Positions 23,651 to 32,639 of a stretch of 44,609 nucleotides of DNA are shown here, in pieces (position 1 is the first letter of the stretch; each line of letters starts with the position of its first letter). The position numbers and the translations under genes were made by a program. The DNA is from Fimenecus sp964557975. GTDB lineage: Bacteria > Bacillota > Clostridia > Oscillospirales > Acutalibacteraceae. The notes beneath the pieces are model-generated. The model saw nothing but the letters and a program-made list of their open reading frames with translations. It was not told where the DNA came from and did not search any database. The DNA lies in NCBI GenBank assembly GCA_964557975.1, contig CAZLCG010000014.1:1-44609 (forward strand), given 5' to 3'.

Positions 23651-24514
23651 TTACTCAATACCTTTTAATGCCTCTATTTCCGATTTTTCCAGCTTGATCT
23701 GCGCGTCCTTTATAAGCCTTACCTGATGTCTTTCGATAACCATGGGCGCCGCTTCGGGTCTGCGGTCAAGACGGATTTTGAGCATACCCGTAATCAGGTT
23801 ATTTTCGATTACGGTCCCCCTGCCCTCCGCCGTTTCGACAATAGCCCCGACCTTGGGCGTATGCCTTAAAAGATGCTCATAGGTGTCCTGTTCATATTTA
23901 AGACAGCACATAAGCCTTCCGCATGTACCGCTTACTTTTCCGGGGTTTAAGCTCATACCCTGTTCCTTTGCCATCTTAATCGAAACGGGCTGAAATTCTC
24001 CTAAAAACGTTTTACAGCAAAACGGTCTGCCGCATACGCCGAAGCCGCCGAGCATTTTCGACTCATCCCTTACGCCGATTTGCCTAAGCTCGATTCTGGT
24101 TCTGAAAATTCCCGCAAGATCCTTTACAAGCTCCCTGAAATCGACCCTGTTTTCCGCGGTAAAATAGAACAGGATTTTACTGCCGTCAAAGGTATATTCA
24201 ACCTCCACGAGCTTCATTTTGAGCTTGTGAAAAGCAATTCTTTCCTCGCAGATTGAAAAAGCCCTTTTTTCTTTCTTTTTATTGTCGGCTATAACCTTTA
24301 AATCGCTGTCAGTGGCGGCACGGATTACCGCCTTAAGCGGACTTACTATTTCCCCGTCGGGCACCTCTCGGTTTTCCGTTGCGACCTCTCCGCACTCAAT
24401 ACCTTTTGCGGTTTCAACGATCGCCCTGTCTCCCTTTTTAAATGTTCTCCCGTCAGGGTCAAAATAATAGACCTTGCCGACTTCTTTAAATCTTATACCT
24501 ACAACTTCTGCCAT
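23651..24514 (-). CDS. ricT: RicT (YaaT), PSP1-domain regulatory protein
   Basis: A 287-residue PSP1 C-terminal-domain protein. The family cysteines lie in CGRPFCCKTFLGEF and GTCGRLMCCLKYEQD. RicT with RicA and RicF forms the iron-sulfur Y-complex that, in Bacillus, aids RNase Y-dependent mRNA maturation and affects competence, sporulation and biofilm. GGAAAGGAAG precedes the ATG. It lies 22 bases after holB, the arrangement seen in Bacillus. No RicA or RicF gene is seen in the window. Confidence 0.92.
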   Translation of the reverse strand: MAEVVGIRFKEVGKVYYFDPDGRTFKKGDRAIVETAKGIECGEVATENREVPDGEIVSPLKAVIRAATDSDLKVIADNKKKEKRAFSICEERIAFHKLKMKLVEVEYTFDGSKILFYFTAENRVDFRELVKDLAGIFRTRIELRQIGVRDESKMLGGFGVCGRPFCCKTFLGEFQPVSIKMAKEQGMSLNPGKVSGTCGRLMCCLKYEQDTYEHLLRHTPKVGAIVETAEGRGTVIENNLITGMLKIRLDRRPEAAPMVIERHQVRLIKDAQIKLEKSEIEALKGIE

Positions 24515-24536
24515 ATACTTCTTCCTTTCGGTTGCT

Positions 24537-25361
24537 TTACTTTCCTATTGCCGCGCGCAGACTGATACTCATTTTTGTTATAAGCAGGTTATAATTCGCG
24601 TTAAGCCTAAACTGCTCCTCAAGACCTGTAACGGTATTAACAAGCGAATAAAGCTTCTGAACGGTTAAACTGCCGCAAAGCCTTTGGGTGACGTCCGCAT
24701 AGTCGGAATTATTTTCATTTGTCCTTTTATAAATTATGCCGTCAATGAAAATTCGTTTAAGGCACGCCGAAACCTCCTGAAAAATATCCTTTTCGGACGC
24801 CGCGGGCGCAAGCGCTTCAACAAGCGCCGCCTCGCTGTCACCTATAAGCGCGTCGGCTATATTCACGGCAGCCGTTACCGCCTCATCGGATATCTCCTGC
24901 TCGCTGTACCCTATGTTAATTACCGCCGCCCTTGAAAGGACCGTATCAAGCATAGCGTTTCTTGAACTGCATGTCATTATAAACCAATCGAACTGCGGCG
25001 GCTCCTCAAAAATTTTAAGCATTGCGTTTTCCGACGCGTCATTCATATTCTGCGCTTCTTTTAAAATATATACCTTTTTGTCCGCGTCATTCGGGATAAC
25101 AAAGGCGTCCTGCCTTATTTCACGGCTTGTTTCGACCTTAAAAACCGAATTGGGCTTTTCCGAGCCGTATTCCTTTATGTCGGGATGATTTCCCGAAGCG
25201 CATTTTTTGCACGCGGAACACGCCCCGCAGGGCTTTTCGCCATCCGACTCACACACAATAATATTAGCAAGCAAGCGCGCAAAATCAGCCCGTTTGCCGC
25301 TGTCGCCGCCCTCAATCAAAATCGTCTGCGGGAATTTTCCGCTTTTTGCGTATGCAAGCAC
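24537..25361 (-). CDS. holB: DNA polymerase III delta' subunit
   Basis: A 274-residue clamp-loader subunit of the AAA+ fold. The P-loop region is the inactive type (GGDSGKRADFARLLA). The zinc module CGACSACKKCASGNHPD is followed by VYILKEAQNMNDASENAMLKIFEEPP and the SRAAVINIG arm. The GTG start has AAGGAAG four bases before it. The frame remains open upstream for another 17 codons (to 25412) without ATG, GTG or TTG, and delta' proteins usually have some residues before this point. The start may thus be non-standard or the N-terminus simply short. Confidence 0.88.
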   Translation of the reverse strand: MLAYAKSGKFPQTILIEGGDSGKRADFARLLANIIVCESDGEKPCGACSACKKCASGNHPDIKEYGSEKPNSVFKVETSREIRQDAFVIPNDADKKVYILKEAQNMNDASENAMLKIFEEPPQFDWFIMTCSSRNAMLDTVLSRAAVINIGYSEQEISDEAVTAAVNIADALIGDSEAALVEALAPAASEKDIFQEVSACLKRIFIDGIIYKRTNENNSDYADVTQRLCGSLTVQKLYSLVNTVTGLEEQFRLNANYNLLITKMSISLRAAIGK

Positions 25362-25424
25362 GGCTTCCTTTTCATTTTTGCTTAGATAAAAATCATCTAT
25401 TTTTATTTTTAATCAGCCTTTCGT

Positions 25425-26363
25425 TTACACACTCTGAGAAATCGCTATCATAACAGGCATTGTTATAATTGACAGAAAGCTCACTACCGCTATTGTCTGC
25501 GAAGCCGCTTCGGAATCCCTGCCGAATTTCACGGCAAACATAACCGTATTATTTGCCGTCGGGGCGGACGCAGAAATGATAAGCGCAGTTAAAAGCACGC
25601 CCGATACGCCCATAAGCTTTAACAGCCCAAGCATTATAAGCGGAACAGCAATAAGCTTAACAAGGGCGGTAAGGTACGTTTCTTTTCTCAAAAACATCTT
25701 TTTCAAATCCGTGTTTGAAAGGTATGTTCCGAACATAAGCATCGCAAGCGGAGTGTTAAGGCTCGCTATTGACGAAACCGGAGTCTGCAATATTTCGGGA
25801 AGCTTAACCTGTAATAAGAAAAGAGGAAGCCCGATAACCACCGATATTATCCCCGGATTCAGAACAAGCTGTTTTGGGCTGAAAGCCGACTTCCCCGAGT
25901 TCTTGCCCGTCATAAGGTAAACGCCGTGCGTAAATGTAAAAATATTGAACGGGATAAGCACACCCGAGCAGAAGAACACACCCTCTTCGCCCAAAACGGC
26001 GGAGGCAAGCGGTAAAACCATATAACCCACGTTGCCGTAAACGCAGGCAAATTTATAAATGCACCTTGTGTTTTCCTCTCCGTGCCTAAACAGCGGAAGC
26101 GATATTATTATACCGACAAGGTGTATAAGCGTTCCGCCTAAAAAGGAAATCAGCAAATTGCGTAAATTTTCGTCAGTATAATCCATAGAGGTAAAGGACT
26201 CAATGATGATTGCGGGGGTAACGATATAAAACAGCAAATCGTTCGTAAGGCGCGCCGCTTTTTGGGTATACAGCTTCGCTCTGTCACAAATAAATCCGAC
26301 TGCGACAATAATATATAAAATTGCGACCTGCTGCGCCGCAGCAGCCGTATTTTGCAAAAACAT
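25425..26363 (-). CDS. AEC-family transporter (auxin efflux carrier-like permease)
   Basis: A 312-residue permease with about ten transmembrane helices in two halves of five. Family features are FICDRAKLYTQKAARLTNDLLFYIVTPAIIIESF near the start and PLAMLMFGTYLSNTDLKKMFL in the middle. ISASAPTANNTVMFAVKFGRDSEAASQTI lies near the end (the broken-helix crossover). AEC proteins move organic acids such as malate or other small anions; the substrate here is not predictable. The position downstream of citrate synthase, 17 bases after the previous gene, makes an organic-acid carrier plausible. GGGTGAGGG precedes the ATG. Confidence 0.85.
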   Translation of the reverse strand: MFLQNTAAAAQQVAILYIIVAVGFICDRAKLYTQKAARLTNDLLFYIVTPAIIIESFTSMDYTDENLRNLLISFLGGTLIHLVGIIISLPLFRHGEENTRCIYKFACVYGNVGYMVLPLASAVLGEEGVFFCSGVLIPFNIFTFTHGVYLMTGKNSGKSAFSPKQLVLNPGIISVVIGLPLFLLQVKLPEILQTPVSSIASLNTPLAMLMFGTYLSNTDLKKMFLRKETYLTALVKLIAVPLIMLGLLKLMGVSGVLLTALIISASAPTANNTVMFAVKFGRDSEAASQTIAVVSFLSIITMPVMIAISQSV

Positions 26364-26379
26364 ACGCCCTCACCCGATA

Positions 26380-27339
26380 TTATTCGTTAAGAAAATCCTC
26401 GTCCGTTTCCTCTTCCTTTTGTTTTTTCTCATTCTCATCGGGAATATCCTCATCCTCGGCTTCATCCCTGCCCGTCTTTGAGCAGGCATATACATATGAA
26501 ACCGCAAAAATGCCGAAGGTGAGGTCGGCGGGCGAAAATCCGAAGCCCGACATAAGACACTCGGATTTCCCGAACACCGTAACAACAAGCCTTGAAACGC
26601 CGATCAAAAGCGCAAGCATAGCCGCCGGAAGGGCGTATTTCATAGCCTTTCTCATTTCGTATTTTTGGCAAATCTGCGAAGAAATCCTTGCAAAGGACAT
26701 AAAGAAAAGCATCTCGAACGCAAGCATAAACAGTTCGATAAGCAAATCGGCAACAACCGTAAAGCTTATTTTCGTCATAAACCTGTAAACCGTTTTGAAC
26801 ATTGACCAAAACAGCGGCATAATTGCCAAGAGCTTATATTCACAGTATGCCGTTTTTCCGTCGAAATACGACAGCGAATAAAGCGCGAAATATATGCATG
26901 CGGCAAGTCCGCACAGCGCCTCAAGCAAAACCGCGAACATTCCGTTTGAAAACAGGTACATTAAGGCGTCCTCGCCGACGCTGTAATTTATAACGGACTT
27001 TAAAAACATACTTGCGCTTTTTGCCACGTCATATGCAATCCCTGCCGCAAAGAGCGCGGAGGTCACAGCAAGCAGCTTGTTTTTGCCTCTCGGGGATTTT
27101 GAAGCGGTCACCCTGTTTGAAAGGCTTACAAGCGTAACCAGCAAAACCGAAAAAACTACGGCGGCGATATAAAGTATATATACGCTTGCGTTAATTTCCG
27201 TAAAGAAACCGCTTTTGTCCGTCTCGGTTAAGCAAAAAAGCTGATAAAGCCTTGTCGGCAGAAGCACGGCAAGCCCCACGCCCATAACGGTAAAAATTTT
27301 ACCGAAGCTTATATTTATTTTACGGCTTTTTGAACTCAT
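26380..27339 (-). CDS. Polytopic membrane protein of unknown function with acidic tail
   Basis: A 319-residue protein with about eight transmembrane helices between residues 15 and 285. The last about 30 residues are almost all Asp, Glu and Lys (DEDIPDENEKKQKEEETDED). I do not recognise the family. It starts 20 bases after gltA and ends 16 bases before the AEC gene, so it belongs to the same minus-strand transcript. GAGAGAGG serves as ribosome site. Confidence 0.7.
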   Translation of the reverse strand: MSSKSRKINISFGKIFTVMGVGLAVLLPTRLYQLFCLTETDKSGFFTEINASVYILYIAAVVFSVLLVTLVSLSNRVTASKSPRGKNKLLAVTSALFAAGIAYDVAKSASMFLKSVINYSVGEDALMYLFSNGMFAVLLEALCGLAACIYFALYSLSYFDGKTAYCEYKLLAIMPLFWSMFKTVYRFMTKISFTVVADLLIELFMLAFEMLFFMSFARISSQICQKYEMRKAMKYALPAAMLALLIGVSRLVVTVFGKSECLMSGFGFSPADLTFGIFAVSYVYACSKTGRDEAEDEDIPDENEKKQKEEETDEDFLNE

Positions 27340-27359
27340 TTTTCAAACCTCTCTCGTAA

Positions 27360-28772
27360 TTATCTTTCTTCGGGCGAAATATATTCGCTGCGTACCGTAT
27401 GATTGTCCGTTCTGTCCGCAAGCGGAACAAAGCTTCTCGGCAGAGAAACGTTTTTATATGCGGGTCTTAAAATCTTTCCGCCCGAATAAAGCTCCTCTAT
27501 CCTGTGCGCCGACCAACCTGCAATTCTTGCCGACATAAACAGCGGCGTAAACAGTTCTTCGGGTATATTGAGAATATCGTATATCAGCCCCGAATACAAA
27601 TCAACATTCGCGCATATTTTCTTTTTAATTCCCTTATGCTTATAAATTATATTCGGCGTGAGGCTCTCTATTGCTTCAAGAATTTTAAAGTCCTCCTCAT
27701 ACCCGTACTTCGCCGAATATTCCTGCGCCATTGATTTAAGGATAACCGCCCTCGGATCCGAAAGGGTGTAAACCGCATGCCCCATACCGTAAATAAGTCC
27801 GGAGCGGTCGCCCGCCTCTTTTTTTATGAGCTTAACAAGGTAATCGGCGATCTGCCCCTCGTCGGCAGTGTTTTTTACGCTGCTCTTAATATCCTTAACC
27901 ATATTGTGGACCTTGATATTCGCGCCGCCGTGCTTAGGGCCTTTAAGCGAACCGATGCCTGCGGCGATTGCGGAATAGGTGTCGGTTCCCGTTGAGGTTA
28001 TACAGCGCGTGGTAAAGGTCGAATTGTTGCCGCCGCCATGCTCTGCGTGAACCATCATACATGTATCGAGTATCTTCGCTTCCTCGTCGGTAAATTTCCT
28101 GTCGGAGCGAATGCTTCTCAAAATGGACTCGGCCATGCCGATTGATTTTTTATTCTGGTGAATATACATACTCTTACGGTCAAACGCGCGGCGCTTGACC
28201 TGATACGCATAAGCCATAATGGTCGGAATTTGCGCTATAAGCTGAATTGACTGCCTCAATACGTTTTCTATAGACGTATCGTCGGGATTTTCGTCAAACG
28301 AATAAAGCCCGAGAACAGAACGCGCGACCTTGTTCATTATATCCTTTGACGGAGCCTTCATAATAAGGTCCTCAATGAACTCGTTGGGCAGCTCCCTGCA
28401 CTCCGCAAGCAGATCGGTAAAACCGTCAAGCTGTTTTTTTGTCGGCAAATCGCCGAACAGCAGAAGCCACGCGACCTCCTCGTAGCCGAACCGATTTTCC
28501 GCCTGACAGCCCGAAACTATGTCGCTCATATTTATTCCGCGGTAATTCAGCCTGCCGTCCTTGGGCACTCTCTCGCCGTCGTCTATATAGTAGCCCTCAA
28601 CCGAGCAAATTCTTGTAAGCCCCGTCATAACGCCTGTACCGTCGGCGTTGCGAAGCCCCCTTTTTACATCAAATCTTTTATAATCCTCGACGTTTATTCG
28701 GTTATTTTTAAGAAGCTCATCGCATAAACTTGAAATAGCTTCATTTGAAATCGGAGATATGTATCCGTCCAC
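27360..28772 (-). CDS. gltA: Citrate synthase
   Basis: A 470-residue citrate synthase that condenses oxaloacetate and acetyl-CoA. Catalytic residues are visible as His245 in VHAEHGGGNNSTF, His332 in YGMGHAVYTLSDPRA and Asp391 in NVDLYSG. GSLKGPKHGGANIKV lies between them. At this length it is of the long clostridial type. The open frame extends to ATG 28814, but GGAGGAAAGACA stands seven bases before GTG 28772 and the protein family fits the shorter start. It is the first gene of a run with the membrane protein and AEC carrier. Confidence 0.92.
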   Translation of the reverse strand: MDGYISPISNEAISSLCDELLKNNRINVEDYKRFDVKRGLRNADGTGVMTGLTRICSVEGYYIDDGERVPKDGRLNYRGINMSDIVSGCQAENRFGYEEVAWLLLFGDLPTKKQLDGFTDLLAECRELPNEFIEDLIMKAPSKDIMNKVARSVLGLYSFDENPDDTSIENVLRQSIQLIAQIPTIMAYAYQVKRRAFDRKSMYIHQNKKSIGMAESILRSIRSDRKFTDEEAKILDTCMMVHAEHGGGNNSTFTTRCITSTGTDTYSAIAAGIGSLKGPKHGGANIKVHNMVKDIKSSVKNTADEGQIADYLVKLIKKEAGDRSGLIYGMGHAVYTLSDPRAVILKSMAQEYSAKYGYEEDFKILEAIESLTPNIIYKHKGIKKKICANVDLYSGLIYDILNIPEELFTPLFMSARIAGWSAHRIEELYSGGKILRPAYKNVSLPRSFVPLADRTDNHTVRSEYISPEER

Positions 28773-28844
28773 TGTCTTTCCTCCAATAGCTTTTCTTATA
28801 TATAAAAATGACAAACCGCCGCATTAAATAACAATTGATATTAT

Positions 28845-28873
28845 ATTGTATATCAAAACGCTTGCAAAGTCAA
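28845..28873 (-). promoter_or_regulatory. Sigma-A promoter of the gltA operon
   Basis: On the minus strand TTGACT (28873-28868), a 17-base spacer, then TACAAT (28850-28845). A start near 28838 leaves about 65 bases of leader to the GTG at 28772. Confidence 0.75.
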
Positions 28874-28947
28874 CGAATTATCGCTTGATTGAAAGATTTG
28901 CATTCCGCGTTGTAAACAGATTAAAAAAGCTTTAAGAGGTGTAAAAA

Positions 28948-29964
28948 ATGAAAAACTGTTTCATACTGTGCTTTATTCTGCTGCTTTCAATGATAGTTTC
29001 ACCCGTTGCCGCGCTGGATCTAACCGAATTTTCGTTCGACAACGTAAAAGAAAACTTTTCCTCGGAAAAGGATGAAGATGAAAGCGAAGCCGCCCTGAGC
29101 GGCGAAGAAATCGGTGAGGATACGGTTTCGGTTCTTGCCGTTGCGAGCGGAAACATAATAACCACAACCGAGCTTGATTACCTTATCGGCTGTGTCGCAA
29201 GCGAAATGCCGGCGACATACCACGAAGAAGCCCTGAAGGCTCAGGCAGTCGCGGCGTACACGAACCTTGTAAGAATGAAGCAAACCCCCGACCAATCCCT
29301 TAACGGCGCCGATATTTCGGACAGCCCGTCAAAGCATCAGGGTTACCTTGACGAAAACACGCGCAGGGAAAAATGGGGAGATAAATACGACGTGTATAAC
29401 GAAAAAGTGACCTCGGCGGTCACTTCGGTAATCGGTGAAATTATTGAATACGACGGCAGTCCCATATATGCCGTCTACTGTGCGATCTGCCCCGGCAGAA
29501 CGGAAAGCGCCGAAAATATCTGGGGCGGCAGCGTACCGTACCTTCAGTCCGTCGTATCGTCGGGTGACAGGCTCTCGCCCGACTGCTCCTCCACGGTTGT
29601 CCTATCGGCGGAACAGGTGCGTGAAATGACCGCCTCCGACAGTGAGATAAGCCTTTCCGACGACCCTGAGGAATGGCTTACGAACATAGAAACCGCCGAC
29701 ACGGGAACAGGTGTGGTAAAATCCATTACCGTCGGCGGCAAAGCAATAACGGGTATAGACGCCCGAAATATGTTCTCGCTTCGCAGCCCGTCGTTTACCG
29801 TTGCCTATGCGGACGGGAGCTTTACCTTTAACGTGTCGGGCTACGGTCACTGCGTCGGTATGAGCCAATACGGCGCGGACTATATGGCAAGACAGGGAAG
29901 CTCATATAAAGAGATATTGGAACACTATTACAAGGGCGCGCGGGTCGTTGCGTACAATGCCTGA
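28948..29964 (+). CDS. SpoIID/LytB-domain protein
   Basis: A 338-residue exported protein. Residues 1-22 are a signal peptide (CFILCFILLLSMIVSPVAAL), followed by an acidic Ser/Glu linker to about residue 60. The SpoIID domain then has LDYLIGCVASEMPATYHEEALKAQAVAAYT, which contains the catalytic Glu in SEM, and ends GYGHCVGMSQYGADYMARQG. SpoIID is a lytic transglycosylase that remodels peptidoglycan during spore engulfment. Some SpoIID-domain proteins act in vegetative cells, so a sporulation role is not certain. It is monocistronic with a strong terminator. Confidence 0.9.
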   Translation: MKNCFILCFILLLSMIVSPVAALDLTEFSFDNVKENFSSEKDEDESEAALSGEEIGEDTVSVLAVASGNIITTTELDYLIGCVASEMPATYHEEALKAQAVAAYTNLVRMKQTPDQSLNGADISDSPSKHQGYLDENTRREKWGDKYDVYNEKVTSAVTSVIGEIIEYDGSPIYAVYCAICPGRTESAENIWGGSVPYLQSVVSSGDRLSPDCSSTVVLSAEQVREMTASDSEISLSDDPEEWLTNIETADTGTGVVKSITVGGKAITGIDARNMFSLRSPSFTVAYADGSFTFNVSGYGHCVGMSQYGADYMARQGSSYKEILEHYYKGARVVAYNA

Positions 29965-29975
29965 AAATAAAACAA

Positions 29976-30016
29976 GGCTGTATCAGTCGCGTCGGTTGAT
30001 ACAGCCCGCTTTTTGC
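29976..30016 (+). terminator. Terminator of the SpoIID-like gene
   Basis: GGCTGTATCA (29976-29985) pairs with TGATACAGCC (29997-30006), followed by CGCTTTTTG. Confidence 0.85.
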
Positions 30017-30018
30017 TT

Positions 30019-31005
30019 TTACGCCTCGCCCTTTAGAACCTCATACGCCATATCGGGATTATCGCTCATAACCGCGTCAGCGCCGATGCTCTGCAAATGC
30101 TTAACATCCTCAGGCTCGTTTATGGTCCAATACTGAACCGCGATATTGTACTTATGCGCATAGTTAACAAGCCTTGTTGTGCCGAGATTGAACACATAAT
30201 CGTCGTCGGGGATTTGTAGCGCGTCGAATTTATAATATCCGTCCTCGTGATTTATGCCGAAAAGGCTTGAAAAATAGAAGTTAACGACCTCTTTTATGCC
30301 TGCCGAGCGAAGCATATCGGGATATTCGCTTTCCATATATTCGCTTATTTCACCGTGGAACGTGCCGATAATCGCGCGCTCGAGCATATCGTATTCTTTA
30401 AGAATCGAATAAAGCTCGTCAGCGGCGGTTCTGCCCAAGTCGCCGCCGTTTTTGATTTCAATTATAAATCTGTATTCGCCGTAATCCGAAAGATAATCAA
30501 AAATATCGCGAAGCCTTACTACCCTTAAATTATCGGGAATATCGTCCCCTCTCAGCCCCGCATACGGGGTTTCGCCCGAGTCCGTCGTAAAGAACTCGCC
30601 CATATTAAGCGCCCTTAGCTCGCCGTAGGTGTAGTCCTCGGGCTTTATCTCGGTTTTTCCGAAATATTCGGCGGCGTCGCTCGTCCTGTCAAAGGTTTCG
30701 TCATGGAGCAGAATAAGCTCCCCGTCCTTGGTAAGGTGCAAATCAAACTCAAAAATACTGATTGCGAAGCTGCTGCTTTCAACGCAGTTTTGGAACGCCA
30801 TAAGCGTATTTTCGGGCGCTATTCCGCCGCCCGAACGGTGAGCGGACACCATGGTTTCACCCGTTTTAACAATATACGGGTTCGTCGATGTCTCAACCTC
30901 TTCAAGCTTGTCGTTAAAATCGTGCGTAATAACAAGCAAGATCACGCCGACAACTACCGCAAGGGCAATAACCGCGATACCTACTCCTAAAAGTGCCTTT
31001 TTCAT
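30019..31005 (-). CDS. Membrane-anchored glycerophosphodiester phosphodiesterase
   Basis: A 328-residue GDPD-family enzyme that hydrolyses glycerophosphodiesters to glycerol-3-phosphate and an alcohol. Residues 4-30 form a single transmembrane anchor, so the TIM-barrel domain lies outside the cell. Catalytic motifs are SAHRSGGGIAPENTLMAF (His, Arg, Glu) and EFDLHLTKDGELILLHDE (Glu, Asp, His). NEPEDVKHLQSIGADAVMSDNPD is the typical end. GAGGTGACAGG precedes the ATG, and there is a consensus promoter. Confidence 0.92.
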   Translation of the reverse strand: MKKALLGVGIAVIALAVVVGVILLVITHDFNDKLEEVETSTNPYIVKTGETMVSAHRSGGGIAPENTLMAFQNCVESSSFAISIFEFDLHLTKDGELILLHDETFDRTSDAAEYFGKTEIKPEDYTYGELRALNMGEFFTTDSGETPYAGLRGDDIPDNLRVVRLRDIFDYLSDYGEYRFIIEIKNGGDLGRTAADELYSILKEYDMLERAIIGTFHGEISEYMESEYPDMLRSAGIKEVVNFYFSSLFGINHEDGYYKFDALQIPDDDYVFNLGTTRLVNYAHKYNIAVQYWTINEPEDVKHLQSIGADAVMSDNPDMAYEVLKGEA

Positions 31006-31038
31006 AACCTGTCACCTCTGAATTTCTTTCCGTGTTCA

Positions 31039-31067
31039 AGTATAAAGGTATTTTTTTCCTTTGTCAA
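31039..31067 (-). promoter_or_regulatory. Sigma-A promoter of the GDPD gene
   Basis: On the minus strand TTGACA (31067-31062), a 17-base spacer, then TATACT (31044-31039). Confidence 0.8.
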
Positions 31068-31098
31068 TATTTCCGTATGCATACTTTCCCGATAAAAC

Positions 31099-31165
31099 AG
31101 CCTCCCTTGTGCAAAGGGAGGCAAAAAAGGGAAGCATCGCGCTTAGATTATAAATTTATTGTATG
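31099..31165. repeat. Palindromic repeat (family copy 3, short)
   Basis: GCCTCCCTTGTGCAAAGGGAGGC (inverted arms 31100-31122) is followed by the end sequence CGCGCTTAGATT and ATTTATTGTAT, which parallels the end of the copy at 15.8-16.0 kb. Confidence 0.6.
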
Positions 31166-31174
31166 TCCTTTTCG

Positions 31175-31203
31175 TTGACATAAACGGTGCGTTATTATAT
31201 AAT
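31175..31203 (+). promoter_or_regulatory. Consensus sigma-A promoter of purA
   Basis: TTGACA (31175-31180), a 17-base spacer, then TATAAT (31198-31203): a perfect match. The leader to the ATG at 31264 is about 55 bases. No purine riboswitch fold was recognised in it. Confidence 0.85.
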
Positions 31204-31263
31204 ATTCCCGTACTGTTACGCGCTTCGTGTTAAGCGTGGCGCGGCTTTAAGGAGGCAAAATAA

Positions 31264-32538
31264 ATGGTAAAAGCTATTGTCGGAGCCAACTGGGGCGACG
31301 AGGGCAAGGGCAAAATCACGGATATGTTAGCCGAAAAGGCGGACGTTGTAATTCGCTTTCAAGGCGGCGCGAACGCGGGTCACACTATTATTAACGATAA
31401 GGGACGTTTCGTTTTTCATCTTATGCCCAGCGGCGTGTGCTACGATAACGTCGTCTGTATTATAGGCAACGGCGTTGCGCTTGACATAAACAAATTCTTA
31501 CAGGAGCTTTCGACCGTTAAAGCGGCGGGGCTTAATCCCAAGCTTCTCGTTTCCGACCGCGCGCAGATTCTTATGCCGTATCACATTCTTCTCGACGAAT
31601 ACGAGGAGGAAAGGCTCGGCAAAAATGCGTTCGGTTCGACCAAAAGCGGTATTGCCCCGTTCTTTTCCGACAAATACTCTAAAATCGGTATTCAGGTAAA
31701 CGAGCTTTTTGACAGTGAAGCTCTCAAAGCAAAGCTCAAAAACATCTGCACACTGAAAAACCTTACGTTAAAGTATGTTTACAACAAGCCCCTGCTTTCC
31801 GAGGAGGAGCTGTACGATACTTGTATGGAATATAAGGAAAAAATCGCCCCGTTTGTATGCGACACGCATAAATACATACACGACGCGTTAAAGGAGGGAA
31901 AGGAAATTCTTTTGGAGGGTCAGTTAGGCACTCTTAAAGATCCCGATTTCGGCATATATCCCATGGTCACCTCCTCATCAACGCTTGCAGGCTACGGCGC
32001 GGTCGGCGCGGGTATTCCGCCTCACGAAATCAAAGAAATCGTTGCCGCCACCAAGGCTTATTCCTCCGCAGTCGGCGCGGGCGAATTTGTTTCCGAAATC
32101 CTCGACGAAGCAGAGGCGCAGGAGCTTCGCCTTCACGGCGGAGATAAGGGCGAGTTCGGCGCGACCACGGGCAGACCGCGCAGGGTAGGCTGGTTTGACT
32201 GCGTCGCTACTCGTTACGGCATCGAGTGTCAGGGCGCTTCAACCGTTGTTATGACCGCTCTCGACTGCCTTTCTTATCTTGACGAAATCAAGGTTTGCAC
32301 GGCTTATGAAATCGACGGCGAAATCACAAGGGATTTCCCCGTTACTCCGCTTCTTAAAAGGGCAAAGCCTGTTTTAACCGTTTTAAAGGGCTGGAAATGC
32401 GACATAAGGGGTATCAGGGATTACAACGCCCTGCCCGCCGAAGCCAAGGCTTACGTTGAATTTATCGAAAACGAGCTGGGCAAAAAAATAAATATGGTTT
32501 CAAACGGTCCCGAGAGGGATGCGATTATTTACAGATAA
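31264..32538 (+). CDS. purA: Adenylosuccinate synthetase
   Basis: A 424-residue enzyme joining IMP and aspartate with GTP in AMP synthesis. ANWGDEGKGKITD (residues 9-20, catalytic Asp) and GGANAGHTI (catalytic His) open the protein. STKSGIAPFFSDKYSK, GAVGAGIPPHEIKEI and TGRPRRVGWFD follow in the expected order. Length is normal. AAGGAGG lies before the ATG. It stands alone; guaA, the GMP-branch enzyme, lies at the other end of the region. Confidence 0.97.
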   Translation: MVKAIVGANWGDEGKGKITDMLAEKADVVIRFQGGANAGHTIINDKGRFVFHLMPSGVCYDNVVCIIGNGVALDINKFLQELSTVKAAGLNPKLLVSDRAQILMPYHILLDEYEEERLGKNAFGSTKSGIAPFFSDKYSKIGIQVNELFDSEALKAKLKNICTLKNLTLKYVYNKPLLSEEELYDTCMEYKEKIAPFVCDTHKYIHDALKEGKEILLEGQLGTLKDPDFGIYPMVTSSSTLAGYGAVGAGIPPHEIKEIVAATKAYSSAVGAGEFVSEILDEAEAQELRLHGGDKGEFGATTGRPRRVGWFDCVATRYGIECQGASTVVMTALDCLSYLDEIKVCTAYEIDGEITRDFPVTPLLKRAKPVLTVLKGWKCDIRGIRDYNALPAEAKAYVEFIENELGKKINMVSNGPERDAIIYR

Positions 32539-32558
32539 AAAACCGATATTTTAAAAAT

Positions 32559-32600
32559 AAACCCGAGGGGAAAGAAACAATTTCTTCCTCTCGGGTTTTG
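32559..32600. terminator. Bidirectional terminator between purA and the fibre locus
   Basis: AACCCGAGGGGAAAGAAA (about 32560-32577) pairs, with small bulges, with TTTCTTCCTCTCGGGTTTT (32581-32599). T-rich sequence lies on the plus side and TTTATTTTT on the minus side, so it serves both convergent units. Confidence 0.85.
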
Positions 32601-32639
32601 TTTGTAAAGGGTTTTAATTTCCGCCGAACAGACGGTTTA

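Noticed and set aside
25361..25412. Longer N-terminus of holB
   Set aside because: The frame is open but holds no ATG, GTG or TTG, so the GTG at 25361 was kept.
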